Source: Archivesica marissinica
Lineage: Eukaryota > Mollusca > Bivalvia > Venerida > Vesicomyidae
Direction of reading: 5' to 3'
Assembly: GCA_014843695.1 (NCBI GenBank)
Contig: CM026390.1
Coordinates: 20,809,236-20,873,235, forward strand
Length of the DNA stretch: 64,000 nt
Positions 48,140-61,129 of this stretch are shown one piece after another. Every line of letters starts with the position of its first letter. Position 1 is the stretch's first letter. Under the pieces are notes generated by a model. It worked only from the letters and a program-made list of their open reading frames with translations, did no database searches and was not told the origin of the DNA. The position numbers and the translations under genes were made by a program.

Positions 48140-49181
48140 AGACCCATGCCAGAGTATTATCTGGTTTTTTTTACGTGAACGGTGTTATTCACGGACTTAA
48201 AGACTGATGATCGAACCTTGGATCTACAGACCAATGTGTTCACCACTGAACTATTGACCCGTCTGTATTTGATCCATTAATCTCATCACACAGATATATA
48301 CGACTAATGTATGACCAGTCTATGACAGCTTGTACATTTGTATATTATATATGCTAGAATCGCCGTTATAAAAAGACATGCTGATACAAAAGTGTGTATT
48401 AATGAATGGAGTCTATTCAGTACTTACATCACTAGATATTGTGGTAACATGTAAATACCGTAGGCCCTATTCAATTGCCTCAACATTATTTACAGACACA
48501 AATCTGGAACATACCCTTGAAAATGAAATAATATTTAACAACATAATCCTATTAGCAAAGAAGTTTTGGGGTGGGAGCACTGTTTTGCATTTACCCAAAA
48601 ACGATGTATAAGTTATTTAAAGTATAATAAAAAAGTCTGAAATGTTTAACAATTCAATATATGAAAACAACGTATCAGATTTAAAATATTGTTGCACGAT
48701 GGAATCATACCAGTTATACTGAAATAGATTATACATGCACAGTACCAAGGAAGATTTAGTGGGGCCGTGTTTTCCTTTCCAATACCGGCGTGTTAAAACA
48801 TCTCTTCTACGGATTTGACCAACTACGTCGTATTGGATTTAATATATATTGCATGTCTGGAGAGGCCTGTGCGTAAGGTTTAATTCGATATAAGAAATAT
48901 TAGCATATTCCAAGATATAAAGAAGTTATGAATAATATATACAGGGGCGCCGTGTTTTAAACATGTCCGATGTTGACATTTGCGCGCGAAGATGTGTGCA
49001 CCGGAAGTTTACATTTCGGACTGTGTCACTGTTTTTAAGGTCGTACGACGAAAGAAAATCTTAGCTGCGACCGAAGACTTACGACCGTGTTGATAAAACG
49101 GTCGTACGATTGTCGCAGGAAACGTCGCAAGTAGCGGTCTTAAGATAAGACCGACTTGCGACCGACGTTGTTGATAAAACG

Positions 49182-50181
49182 NNNNNNNNNNNNNNNNNNN
49201 NNNNNNNNNNNNNNNNNNNNNNNNNNNNNNNNNNNNNNNNNNNNNNNNNNNNNNNNNNNNNNNNNNNNNNNNNNNNNNNNNNNNNNNNNNNNNNNNNNNN
49301 NNNNNNNNNNNNNNNNNNNNNNNNNNNNNNNNNNNNNNNNNNNNNNNNNNNNNNNNNNNNNNNNNNNNNNNNNNNNNNNNNNNNNNNNNNNNNNNNNNNN
49401 NNNNNNNNNNNNNNNNNNNNNNNNNNNNNNNNNNNNNNNNNNNNNNNNNNNNNNNNNNNNNNNNNNNNNNNNNNNNNNNNNNNNNNNNNNNNNNNNNNNN
49501 NNNNNNNNNNNNNNNNNNNNNNNNNNNNNNNNNNNNNNNNNNNNNNNNNNNNNNNNNNNNNNNNNNNNNNNNNNNNNNNNNNNNNNNNNNNNNNNNNNNN
49601 NNNNNNNNNNNNNNNNNNNNNNNNNNNNNNNNNNNNNNNNNNNNNNNNNNNNNNNNNNNNNNNNNNNNNNNNNNNNNNNNNNNNNNNNNNNNNNNNNNNN
49701 NNNNNNNNNNNNNNNNNNNNNNNNNNNNNNNNNNNNNNNNNNNNNNNNNNNNNNNNNNNNNNNNNNNNNNNNNNNNNNNNNNNNNNNNNNNNNNNNNNNN
49801 NNNNNNNNNNNNNNNNNNNNNNNNNNNNNNNNNNNNNNNNNNNNNNNNNNNNNNNNNNNNNNNNNNNNNNNNNNNNNNNNNNNNNNNNNNNNNNNNNNNN
49901 NNNNNNNNNNNNNNNNNNNNNNNNNNNNNNNNNNNNNNNNNNNNNNNNNNNNNNNNNNNNNNNNNNNNNNNNNNNNNNNNNNNNNNNNNNNNNNNNNNNN
50001 NNNNNNNNNNNNNNNNNNNNNNNNNNNNNNNNNNNNNNNNNNNNNNNNNNNNNNNNNNNNNNNNNNNNNNNNNNNNNNNNNNNNNNNNNNNNNNNNNNNN
50101 NNNNNNNNNNNNNNNNNNNNNNNNNNNNNNNNNNNNNNNNNNNNNNNNNNNNNNNNNNNNNNNNNNNNNNNNNNNNNNNNN
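49182..50181. other. Assembly gap (1,000 N)
   Basis: Exactly 1,000 N, so a placeholder of unknown true size. The left flank is the right inverted terminus of the Harbinger-type element; the right flank is satellite starting ATGTATCGGG. Confidence 0.99.
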
Positions 50182-53100
50182 ATGTATCGGGCTGTATCGG
50201 ATGTATCAGGATGTATCAGGATGTATCGGGATGTATCGGGCTGTATCAGGATGTATCAGGATGTATCAGGATGTATCAGGCTGTATCAGGCTGTATCAGG
50301 ATGTATCAGGATGTATCAGGATGTATCGGGATGTATCGGGCTGTATCAGGATGTATCAGGATGTATCAGGCTGTATCAGGCTGTATCAGGATGTATCGTG
50401 ATGTATCAGATGTCTCAGGATGTATCAGGGCTGTATCGGGGATGTATTGGGGATGTATCAGGACTGTATTATGATGTATCAGGGCTGTATCGGGGATGTA
50501 TCAGGACTGTATTATGATGTATCAGGGCTGTATCAGGGCTGTATTATGATGCATCAGGGCTGTATCGGGATGTATCAGGACTGTATTATGATGTCTCAGG
50601 ATGTATCAGGGCTGTATCGGGGATGTATTGGGGTGTATCAGGACTGTATTATGATGTATCAGGGCTGTATCGGGGATGTATCAGGACTGTATTATGATGT
50701 ATCAGGGCTGTATCAGGGTGTATTAGTGTACAGGGCTGTATCGGGATGTATCAGGGCTGTATCGGGATGTATCAGGGCTGTATCAGGGATGTATCAGGAC
50801 TGTATTAGATGTATCAGGGCTGTATTGGGGATGTATCAGGACTGCTTATGATGTATCAGGGCTGTATCGGGATGTATCAGGGCTGTATCGGGATGTATCA
50901 GGGCTGTATCGGGATGTATCAGGGCTGTATCAGGGCTGTATCGGGATGTATCAGGGATGGATCGGGATGCATCAGACTGTATCGGGCTGTATTCGATTGT
51001 ATCAGGCTGTATCGGGGATGTATCATGGATGTATCGGGGATGTATCGGGGTGTATCAGGGGTGTATCAGGGATGTATCGGGGATGTATCGGGGATGTATC
51101 GGGGATGTATCGGGGATGTATCGGAATGTATCGGGCGGTATCGGAATGTATCATGATGCATCAGACTGTATCAGGCTGTATCTGGATGTATCAGGGCTGT
51201 ATCGGGTATGTATCTGGGTGTATCAGGGAGGTATCGGGGCTGTATCGGGATGTATCATGATGCATCAGGGCTGTATCGGGATGTATCGGGCTGTATCGGG
51301 ATGTATCGGGCTGTATCGGGATGTATCAGGCTGTATCTGGATGTATCAGGGCTGTATCGGGATGTATCAGGGCTGTATCGGGATGTATCATGATGTATCA
51401 GACTGTATCGGGCTGTATCGGGATGTATCGGGATGTATCGGGCTGTATCAGGACTGTATCATGATGTATCAGGGCTGTATCGGGATGTATCAGGATGTAT
51501 CAGACTGTATCATGATGTATCGGGCTGTATCAGGGCTGTATCGGGATGTATCGGGATGTATCGGGGTGTATCAGGGATGTATCGGGCTGTATCAGGATGT
51601 ATTGGATGTACATGATGTATCGGGCTGTATCGGGATGTATCATGATGTATCGGGATGTATCAGGATATCATGGATGTATCAGGCTGTATCAGGCTGTATC
51701 AGGCTGTATCGGGATGTATCAGCTGTATCGGGATGTATCGGGCTGTATCGGGATGTATCAGGACTGTATTATGATGTCTCAGGATGTATCAGGGCTGTAT
51801 CGGGGATGTATTGGGGATGTATCAGGACTGTATTATGATGTATCAGGGCTGTATCGGGGATGTATCAGGACTGTATTATGATGTATCAGGGCTGTATCAG
51901 GGCTGTATTATGATGCATCAGGGCTGTATCGGGATGTATCAGGACTGTATTATGATGTCTCAGGATGTATCAGGGCTGTATCGGGGATGTATTGGGGATG
52001 TATCAGGACTGTATTATGATGTATCAGGGCTGTATCGGGGATGTATCAGGACTGTATTATGATGTATCAGGGCTGTATCAGGGTTGTATTATGATGTATC
52101 AGGGCTGTATCGGGATGTATCAGGGCTGTATCGGGATGTATCAGGGCTGTATCAGGGATGTATCAGGACTGTATTATGATGTATCAGGGCTGTATTGGGG
52201 ATGTATCAGGACTGCATTATGATGTATCAGGGCTGTATCGGGATGTATCAGGGCTGTATCGGGATGTATCAGGGCTGTATCGGGATGTATCAGGGCTGTA
52301 TCAGGGCTGTATCGGGATGTATCAGGGATGGATCGGGATGCATCAGACTGTATCGGGCTGTATTCGATTGTATCAGGCTGTATCGGGGATGTATCAGGGA
52401 TGTATCGGGGATGTATCGGGGTGTATCAGGGGTGTATCAGGGATGTATCGGGGATGTATCGGGGATGTATCGGGGATGTATCGGAATGTAGCGGGCGGTA
52501 TCGGAATGTATCATGATGCATAGACTGTATCAGGCTGTATCTGGATGTATCAGGGCTGTATCTGGATGTATCAGGGCTGTATCGGGATGTATCATGATGC
52601 ATCAGACTGTATCGAGCTGAATCGGGTATGTATCGGGATGTATCGGGCGGTATCAGGACTGTATCATAATGTATCAGGGCTGTATTGGGATGTATCATGA
52701 TGCATCAGACTGTATCATGATGTATCGGGCTGTACCAGGGGCTGTATCGTGATGTATCGGGTTGCATCGGGGTGTATCAGGGATGTATCGGGCTGTATTA
52801 GGGATGTATCGGGATGTATCAGTGATGTATCGGGCTGTATCGGGATGTATCAGTGATGTATCGGGATGTATCAGAGATGTATCGGGATGTATCAGGGCTG
52901 TATCGGGGATGTATCAGGCTGTATCGGGATGTATCAGGCTGTATCGGGATGTATCAGGCTGTATCGGGGATGTATCAGGCTGTATTGGGATGTATCAGGC
53001 TGTATCGGGCTGTATCAGGCTGTATCGGGATGTATCAGGGCTGTATCGGGATGTATCAGGCTGTATCGGGATGTATCAGTGATGTATCAGAGATGTATCG

Positions 53101-56100
53101 AGATGTATAAGGGCTGTATCGGGATGCATCAGGGGTGTATTGGGATGTATCAGGGCTGTATCGGGATGTATCGGGGCTGTATCGGGATGTATCAGGGCTG
53201 TATCGGGATGTATCAGGGCTGTATCGGGATGTATCAGGGCTGTATCGTGATGTATCGGGGCTGTATCGGGATGTATCAGGCTGTATCGTGATGTATCAGG
53301 CTGTATCGGGGATGTATCAAGCTGTATCGGGATGTATCAAGGCTGTATCAGGCTGTATCGGGATGTATCAGGGCTGTATCAGGCTGTATCGGGATGTATC
53401 AGGCTGTATTGGGATGTATCAGGGATGTATCAGGGATGTATCAGAGCTGTATCGTGATGTATCGGGGCTGTATCGTGATGTATCATGATGCATCGGGCTG
53501 TACCTGGATGTATCATGATGCCTCGGACTGTATCGTGATGTATTGGGCTGTATCGTGCTGTAGCAGACTGTATCGGGCTATATCGGGGCTGTATCGGGAT
53601 GTATCATGATGCATCGGGCTGTATCGTGATATAGTTGGCTGCATCGGGCTGCATCGGGCTGTATCAGGCTGTATCGGGATGTATCAGGAAGTATCGGGAT
53701 GTATCGGGATGTATCGGGCTGTATCGGGCTGTATCGGGATGTATCAGGCTGTATCAGGCTGTATCGTGATGTATCAGGATGTATCGGGATGTATCAGGCT
53801 GTATCGTGATGTATCAGGATGTATCGGGATGTATCGGGCTGTATCGGGATGTATCGGGCTGTATCGGATGTATCAGGATGTATCAGGATGTATCAGGATG
53901 TATCGGGATGTATCGGGCTGTATCAGGATGTATCAGGATGTATCAGGATGTATCAGGCTGTATCAGGCTGTATCAGGATGTATCAGGATGTATCAGGATG
54001 TATCGGGATGTATCGGGCTGTATCAGGATGTATCAGGATGTATCAGGCTGTATCAGGCTGTATCAGGATGTATCGGGATGTATCGGGCTGTATCAGGATG
54101 TATCAGGATGTATCAGGCTGTATCAGGCTGTATCAGGATGTATCGTGATGTATCAGGATGTATCGGGATGTATCAGGGCTGTATCGGGGATGTATTGGTG
54201 TATCGGATGTATTATGATGTATCGGGCTGTATCAGGCTGTATCAGGATGTATTATGATGTATCAGGTGTATCGGGATGTATCGGCTGTATCGGGATGTAT
54301 CAGGGCTGTATCGGGATGTATCAGGATGTATCAGGATGTATCGGGGATGTATTGGGGCTGTATCAGGATTATAGATGTATCGGACTGTATCGGGATGTAT
54401 CAGGGCTGTATCGGGATGAGGCTGTATCAGGGCTGTATGATGTATCGGGCTGTATCAGGATGTATCGGATATTATCAGGGATGTATCGGGATGTATCAGG
54501 GTGTATGATGTATCGGGCTGTATCGGGATGTATCAGGACTGTATTGTGATGTATCAGGGCTGTATCGGGATGTATCAGGGCTGTATCGGGATGTATCAGG
54601 GCTGTATCAGGATGTATCAGGGATGTATCGGGCTGTATCGGGATGTATCAGGGCTGTATCAGGATGTATCAGGATGTATCAGGGCTGTATTGGGTGTATC
54701 AGGTGTATCAGGATGTATCAGGGCTGTATCAGGATGTATCAGGGCTGTATCGGGGTGTATCAGGGTGTATCAGGGCTGTATCGGGATGTATCGGGCTGTA
54801 TCGGGATGTATCAGGATGTATCGGGATGTATCGGGATGTATCAGACTGTATCGTTTATAGGCGTATGGGATGTATCGGGCTGTATCGTGATGTATCGGGC
54901 TGTATCGGATGTATCGGGGCTGTATCGGTGTATCGGGATGTATCGGATGTATCGGGGCGTATGTACTGGATGTATCGGGCTGTATCGGATGTATCGGGTG
55001 ATCGGGCTGTATCGGGATGTATCGGGCTGTATCAGGCTGTATCGGGATGTATCAGGAAGTATCGGGATGTATCGGGCTGTATCGGGCTGTATCGGGCTGT
55101 ATCGGGCTGTATCGGGCTGTATCGGGATGTATCAGGCTGTATCAGGCTGTATCGTGATGTATCAGGATGTATCGGGATGTATCAGGCTGTATCGTGATGT
55201 ATCGGGATGTATCGGGATGTATCGGGCTGTATCGGGATGTATCGGGCTGTATCAGGATGTATCGGGATGTATCGGGCTGTATCAGGATGTATCAGGATGT
55301 ATCAGGATGTATCAGGCTGTATCAGGCTGTATCAGGATGTATCAGGATGTATCAGGATGTATCGGGATGTATCGGGCTGTATCAGGATGTATCAGGATGT
55401 ATCAGGCTGTATCAGGATGTATCGTGATGTATCAGGATGTATCAGGATGTATCGTGATGTATCAGGCTGTATCAGGATGTATCAGGATGTATCAGGCTGT
55501 ATCAGGCTGTATCGTGATGTATCAGGATGTATCAGGATGTATCAGGATGTATCGGGATGTATCGGGATGTATCGGGCTGTATCGGGATGTATCGTGATGT
55601 ATCGGGCTGTATCAGGCTGTATCAGGATGTATCAGGATGTATCAGGCTGTATCGGGATGTATCAGGGCTGTATCGGGATGTATCAGGGCTGTATCGGGAT
55701 GTATCAGGGCTGTATCGGGTATGTATCGGGTATGTATCAGGGCTGTATCGGGATTATCATGATGCATCGGACTGTATCGTGATGTATCGAGGGCTGTATT
55801 GGGGGCTACATCTGGCTGTATCGGGGGCTGTAACGTGATGTATCGGGCTGTATCGTGATGTATCGGGTTGCATCGGGGTGTATCAGGGATGTATCGGGCT
55901 GTATTAGGGATGTATCGGGATGTATCAGTGATGTATTGGGATGTATGAGAGATGTATCAGGGCTGTATCGGGATGCATCAGGGGTGTATTGGGATGTATC
56001 AAGGCTGTATCGGGATGTATCAGGGATGTATTGGGCTGTATCGGGGGCTGTATTGGCGATGTATCGGGATTATCGGGCTGTATCGTGATGTATCAGGATG

Positions 56101-56424
56101 TATCGGGCTGTATCGTGATGTATCAGGATGTATCAGGCTGTATCGGGATGCATCGAGCTGTATCAGGCTGCATCAGGCTGTATCGGACTGCATCGCTATA
56201 TATCGGGATGTATCGGGATGCATTGGGCTGTATTGGGGCTGTATCGGGATGTATCAGACTGCATCGCTATATATAGGCATGTATTGGGATGTATCGGGCT
56301 GTATCGCGATTGTATCGGGCTGTATTGGGATGTATTGGGGCTGTATCGGACTATATCGGGATGTATTGGGATGTATTGGGGCTGTATAGTACTATATCGG
56401 GATGTATCGCGCTGTATCAGGATG

Positions 56425-57470
56425 TATCGGGGATTATTGTGGCTGCATCGGGCTGTATCGGGATGTATCGGGCGGTATCAGGCTGTATCGGGGATTATTG
56501 TGGCTGCATCGGGCTGTATCGGGCGGTATTGGGCTGTATCGGGGCTGTATCAGGATGCATCGGGGGATTATTGTGGCTGCATCGGGCTGTATCGGGCGGT
56601 ATCGGGCTGTATCAGGGCTGTATCAGGATGTATCGGGGGATTATTGTGGCTGCATCGGGCTGTATCGGGTGGTATCGGGCTGTATCAGGGCTGTATCAGG
56701 ATGTATCGGGGGATTATTGTGGCTGCATCGGGCTGTATCGGGCGTATCGGGCGGTATCGGGGCTGTATCAGGATGCATCGGGGGATTATTGTGGCTGCAT
56801 CGGGCTGTATCGGGCGGTATCGGGCTGTATCGGGGCTGTATCAGGATGCATCGGGGGATTTTGTGGCTGCATCGGGCTGTATCGGGCGGTATCGGGCTGT
56901 ATCAGGGCTGTATCAGGATGTATCGGGGATTATTGTGGCTGCATCGGGCTGTATCGGGCGGTATCGGGCTGTATCAGGGCTGTATCAGGATGTATCGGGG
57001 GATTATTGTGGCTGCATCGGGCTGTATCGGGCGGTATCGGCGTATCGGGCGGTATCGGGCTGTATCAGGATGCATCGGGGGATTATTGTGGCTGCATCGG
57101 GCTGTATCGGGATGTATCAAGGCTGTATCAGGATGTATCGGGGGATTATTGTGGCTGCATCGGGCTGCATCGGGCTGTATCGGGCGGTATCGGGGGCTGT
57201 ATCGGGCTGTATCGGGGCTGTATCCGGCTGCATCGGGTGTATCGGGGCTGCATCGGGCTGCATCGGGCTGCATCGGGCTGCATCGGGGCTGTATCAGGAT
57301 GTATCGGGGGATTATTGTGGCTGCATCGGGCTGTATCGGGCTGTATCAGGATGCATCGGGGGATTATTGTGGCTGTATCGGGCGGTATCGGGCTGTATCG
57401 GGCGGTATCGGGCTGTATCGGGGCTGTATCAGGATGTATCGGGGGATTATTGTGGCTGCATCGGGCTATA
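56425..57470 (+). repeat. ~71-bp higher-order repeat inside the satellite (about 14 copies)
   Basis: The segment GGGGATTATTGTGGCTGCAT followed by CGGGCTGTATCGGGCGGTAT and two or three ordinary units recurs about every 60-75 nt: near 56428, 56489, 56566, 56636, 56708, 56781, 56852, 56926, 56998, 57077, 57143, 57307, 57358 and 57437. Confidence 0.9.
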
Positions 57471-57650
57471 TCGGGATGTATCGGGCAGTATCGGGCTGTA
57501 TCGGGATTGTATCGTGCTGTATCAGACTGTATCGGGATGTATTGGGGCTGTATCGGGATTGTATCGTGCTGTAGCGGACTGTATCGGGATGTATCGGGCT
57601 GTAGCGGACTGTATCGGGGCTGCATCTGGCTGTAGCGGGCTGTATCGGGG

Positions 57651-58345
57651 ATGTATCGAGCTGTATCGAGCTGCATCGGGGGCTGCATCGTGATGCTTCG
57701 GGTTGTATCGTGATGCATCGGGTTGTCTCGGGATGCATCTGGATGCATCGGGCTGTATCGGGATGTATCGGGCTGCATCGGGCTGCATCGGGATGTATTG
57801 GGCTGTATAGGGATGTATCGGGCTGTATAGGGATGTATCGGGCTGTATCGGGATGCATTGGGCTGCATAGAGATGTATCGGGATGTATCGGGCTGTATCG
57901 GGCTGTATTAGGCTGTATCAGGGGATGTATTGGGCTGTATCAGGCTGTATCAGGGGATGTATTGGGGTTGCATCGGGCTGTATCGGGGCTGTATGAGGAT
58001 GTATCGGGGATGTATCGGGGCTGCATCGGGCTGTATCGGGGATGTATCGAGCTGTATCGAGCTGCATCGGGGGCTGCATCGTGATGCTTCGGGTTGTATC
58101 GTGATGCATCGGGTTGTCTCGGGATGCATCTGGATGCATCGGGCTGTATCGGGATGTATCGGGCTGCATCGGGATGTATTGGGCTGCATAGAGATGTATC
58201 GGGCTGTATCGGGCTGTATTAGGCTGTATCAGGGGATGTATTGGGCTGTATCAGGGGATGTATTGGGGTTGCATCGGGCTGTATCGGGGCTGTATGAGGA
58301 TATATCGGGGATGTATCGGGGCTGCATCGGGCTGTATCGGGTTTA
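57651..58345 (+). repeat. 391-bp tandem duplication at the array edge
   Basis: The string from ATGTATCGAGCTGTATCGAG through GATGCTTCGGGTTGTATCG at 57651 recurs at 58042 with the same rare variants (ATGCTTCGGG, GGTTGTCTCGGG, ATGCATCTGG). The second copy is slightly shortened. Confidence 0.88.
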
Positions 58346-58547
58346 TCAGTACTGTATCTTGATGTATCGGGCTGTAATGGACTGTATCGGGATGTATTTT
58401 CGAAATATAATGTATGAATGTTTTTCTGTTTTGGTTTCATTGTCCTGTTTGGCAGGTTTGTATCATGTAAACCAAGCACCTGTTACTGATAGCGATGACA
58501 AATTTGAAAAAACAGGTGGGGAATGAAAATAGGGCAATTGAGGATAC

Positions 58548-58676
58548 CTGCAAGTTATGGGTAAGAGCCTGGGTTTGAATGCCTGGAAATGTCTCTGTGT
58601 TACACAGTTCCATACCCAGTGGGTGGGGTGTGTCATGCAACATAGCCTGGACAGTTTCATCTTTCGTATCGTCCAC
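58548..58676 (-). CDS. C2CD5: C2CD5 exon B (VDDT...LCNTETFPGI)
   Basis: On the minus strand an acceptor TTGAATTTCTAG is followed by 43 codons (129 nt) from VDDTKDETVQ to ALTHNLQ, then a donor CAG|GTATCC. Phase is 0/0. It aligns almost without gaps to the C2CD5 segment that starts IDDT, contains CNTE and PGI and ends IQ before MFT. The exon's 3' border lies only about 150 nt from the end of the giant decanucleotide satellite (58400), and its 5' border lies about 220 nt from the 24-bp array (58900). It is therefore a short coding island squeezed between two satellites. It is hidden inside longer antisense open frames that are spurious. Confidence 0.92.
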
Positions 58677-58899
58677 CTAGAAATTCAAAGCATTACAGTT
58701 ACATTTGGCGTACAATGGAGGCTATTTCATGAAACTGATGAAACTAAATTATACCCGAGTCAGAATTAATGATACGTGTGTTTCGAAAAACTTCATGATC
58801 ATACACTATTCCATTTGTTCACACAGAACAGTTCAAATATTCATTTTTTGTGAAAACATTCATAGATTGGAACCCTCTGGAATATTGTATAGTGCATGC

Positions 58900-59475
58900 A
58901 AAGACAATAGAGGGTTTCAGATCAAAGACAGTAGAGGGTTTCAGATCAAAGACAGTAGAGGGTTTCAGATCAAAGACTGCAGAGGGTTTCAGATCAAACA
59001 CAGTAGAGGGTTTCAGATCAAAGACAGTAGAGGGTTTCAGATCAAAGACAGTAGAGGGTTTCAGATCAAACACAGTAGAGGGTTTCAGATCAAAGACAGT
59101 AGCGGGTTTCAGATCAAAGACAGTAGAGGGTTTCAAATCAAAGACAGTAGGGGGTTTCAGATCAAAGACAGTAGAGGGTTTCAGATCAAAGACAGTAGAG
59201 GGTTTCAGATCAAAGACAGTAGAGGGTTTCAGATCAAAGACAGTAGAGGGTTTCAGATCAAAGACAGTAGAGGGCTTCAGATCAAAGACAGTAGAGGGTT
59301 TCAGATCAAAGACAGTAGAGGGTTTCAGATCAAAGACAGTAGAGGGTTTCAGATCAAAGACAGTAGAGGGTTTCAGATCAAAGACAGTAGAGGGTTTCAG
59401 ATCAAAGACAGTAGAGGGTTTCAGATCAAAGACAGTAGAGGGTTTCAGATCAAAGACGGTAGAGGGTTTCAGATC
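58900..59475 (+). repeat. 24-bp minisatellite, 24 units, no length variation
   Basis: Exactly 24 x 24 nt; the core is AGAGGGTTTCAGATCAAAG followed by ACAGT. Only scattered substitutions (for example AACACAGT twice, AGCGGG once, GGGCTTC once) and no indels. Because 24 is a multiple of three, several frames stay open (an octapeptide repeat RGFQIKDS on one). It is intronic in C2CD5 and I do not consider it coding. Confidence 0.97.
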
Positions 59476-59749
59476 AGCCCTCCAACAGCATGATTATGAT
59501 ACTCACTCTCATAGCATCTATACCATTAATGGTCCTGCTATGTAATGCAATAGGTACAGGTTTAATCCTTTCCTTCATACAGATTTAGGTTAATATACTA
59601 TTATATCTCCATACAAACGAGTCATGCACTGGATAAGTAGGCACCATATCTATCCCATCTCCATAGATATTACTGGGACTACATTAGATTCTGGTCTTTA
59701 TTATAAACATTGGTTTGGCTACTACATTGTCAATGTATGTCATATTGCA

Positions 59750-59860
59750 AGCAATCATATTGATCAATCCAGATACAGGGTTCAGAAGCAATCATATTGA
59801 TCAATCAAGAAACAGGGTTAAGAAGGAATCATATTGATCAATCCAGATACAGGGTTAAGA
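59750..59860 (+). repeat. 37-bp triplication
   Basis: Three units of 37 bp starting AGCAATCATATTGATCAATC and ending CAGGGTTAAGA. Confidence 0.9.
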
Positions 59861-59965
59861 AGCAATCAATACAACCAACAATAGTCCCAGCAATAGTAGC
59901 TATATGAAAGACTAGGGTTTCTCCATTTCCACTGAAACTGTTTGTGATTTTACCCACATTTGTTT

Positions 59966-60095
59966 GGTTTTGAGGTGCAATGTCCCCACCAACAGCTTAG
60001 ATCATATGACGACTCTCCAGCTATTATTGGTGGAGGAAGGTGCACCTTCGACCAATATTTCAGGCACAGATGAACACCCGGGTAGAATCATCGAC
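59966..60095 (-). repeat. SINE family C, truncated
   Basis: Tail and middle of the family on the minus strand (AGCTTAGATCATATGACGAC, AGCTATTATTGGTGGAGGA, ATATTTCAGGCACAGATG). Confidence 0.7.
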
Positions 60096-60682
60096 ATTCG
60101 GAAGCCAACTGAATACTGTAAAACACCATTTGTTCGCGAGCATTTATATTTTCGCTAATTTCGCAACTTAGATCGCGAATTCTTGATTCCTGTGAATATA
60201 GTCAGTGCTCGAAAATAAGGACAGCCCGATGCCCCGGGGCCCTCAAAATCCAACTCAGTTCCGGTTAGATCCAATAAGGGCACACCAGGTAAGTAGCTCA
60301 CACAAAGCTTGTGTAACTCATGACTTTCATTAGGAAGATGATATAAGTTCACAGACCAGGACTGTATACTAGAAAGTCAACCATATTGATATAACATGCA
60401 TATAATTAATGGTCCTGTCCACTTTTAATCAGGGCTTGTCCATTTTAAATAGGGGCCTGTCCAATTTCAGAGGGGACAAGCCCTGGGCATGTCTATTAAA
60501 AATATTTTCCGTGAGCACAACTGCTAGTATAAACTGCTAATGTGGTATGCGTTCATAGTGACTGATGATGTTGCTTTGATGTGATTGACTATTTGTGCAA
60601 GAAAACAAAGATGTCCACATTGTGTGAACACTAAATGATATACAAGCAAGTACACAATTTAACAGTACGATTAGAAACGAAC

Positions 60683-60790
60683 CTCCAGAACAAATGTATC
60701 TTTATTACCAGCCGAGAGTTCCAACTCCGAGCCCTCGTCGTCACTGTCATCGATATTAGCGCTGGGTGGACTTGGTTGACTGGAAAAATC
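60683..60790 (-). CDS. C2CD5: C2CD5 exon A (acidic linker, ends DTFVLE)
   Basis: The minus strand reads an acceptor TGTTTTCAG, then 36 codons starting DFSSQPSPPS, passing through an acidic patch DDSDDEGSELELS and ending DTFVLE, then a donor GAG|GTTCGT. Vertebrate C2CD5 has a matching acidic, serine-rich segment (SSDEVTELDLS) ending FVLE directly before IDDT, and the next exon here begins VDDT. Phase is 0 on both sides. The donor is weaker than consensus (GTTCGT), and reading on would hit a stop after three codons, so splicing is needed. The acidic serine patch is likely disordered and phosphorylatable (inference). Just upstream in the gene, a SINE (60816-61030) and the 31-bp array begin. Confidence 0.85.
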
Positions 60791-60815
60791 CTGAAAACAT
60801 AGAACAATATAGTAT

Positions 60816-61030
60816 TGTCCAATTATCGCAGTGGTTAGCGCACTCGCTTCTCACCAATGCAGCCCACGTTTGATCCTCGGACCAGGAAGTATGTGATATG
60901 GTAAGGTGTTCGCCAAATCGGACAGGTGGGTTTTCTCTGGGTACTCTGGTTTACTCCCACGCGAATGACCACAAATACGCTTTCATCCGCGCCAATGAGA
61001 GTGATTAATATAAGTTGTTAAAGCTTGTTC
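60816..61030 (+). repeat. tRNA-derived SINE, family A (well preserved)
   Basis: TGTCCAATTATCGCAGTGGT (box A), GTTTGATCCTCGGACC (box B), AATCGGACAGGTGGGTTTTC, CACGCGAATGACCACAAAT, and tail GAGAGTGATTAATATAAGTT. Confidence 0.85.
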
Positions 61031-61129
61031 CGCCGCAATTGTGTGTGCATGTGTGTGTGTGGGGGAGGGGGTCCAATGACGGATAACATTTGGTGGGGTC
61101 ACTGTGTTACCCATAAAGAAACAAACAAA

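Larger units (their letters stand above)
46431..49030. other. 3' half of the Harbinger-type element, no gene recognised
   Basis: Contains SINE-like pieces (46752-46985, 47765-47870, 47876-48139 and perhaps 48150-48270) and otherwise AT-rich DNA. Harbinger elements often carry a second Myb/SANT-like gene; I find none here. Frames of 60-77 codons (e.g. 48378-48611) are unrecognised. Confidence 0.55.
50182..58400 (+). repeat. Giant decanucleotide satellite, block 2 (8.2 kb)
   Basis: Same 10/11-bp units as block 1. 50.2-53.6 kb shares long variant strings with block 1 (e.g. ATAGTTGGCTGCATCGGGC at 53627, GTATTCGATTGTATCAGGC near 50991 and 52362). 53.6-55.6 kb is dominated by TGTATCAGGA/C with many single-base gaps. 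From 56.4 kb on, new variants with GGCTGCATC and GATTATTGTGG appear. The array decays into unique DNA about 150 nt before exon B. Confidence 0.98.
58677..60682. other. C2CD5 intron B-A (2.0 kb)
   Basis: Holds the 24-bp array (58900-59475), a 37-bp triplication (59750-59860), a SINE C fragment (59966-60095) and a diverged repeat with GGGC(T/C)TGTCCA motifs (60180-60490). No exon needed, since phases 0/0 join A and B directly. Confidence 0.75.

Noticed and set aside
49156..50517. 453-codon frame running through the N gap
   Set aside because: Most of it is undefined sequence; the remainder is satellite.
56128..57693. A 521-codon open frame, the longest in the window
   Set aside because: Pure satellite translation (YRAVSGCIG-type repeats) with two other equally open frames over the same DNA; no domain.
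58705..59545. Two overlapping frames (262 and 231 codons) with octapeptide repeats RGFQIKDS / VEGFRSKT
   Set aside because: Produced by the 24-bp array, whose unit is a multiple of three; the array lies in an intron and the frame runs antisense.
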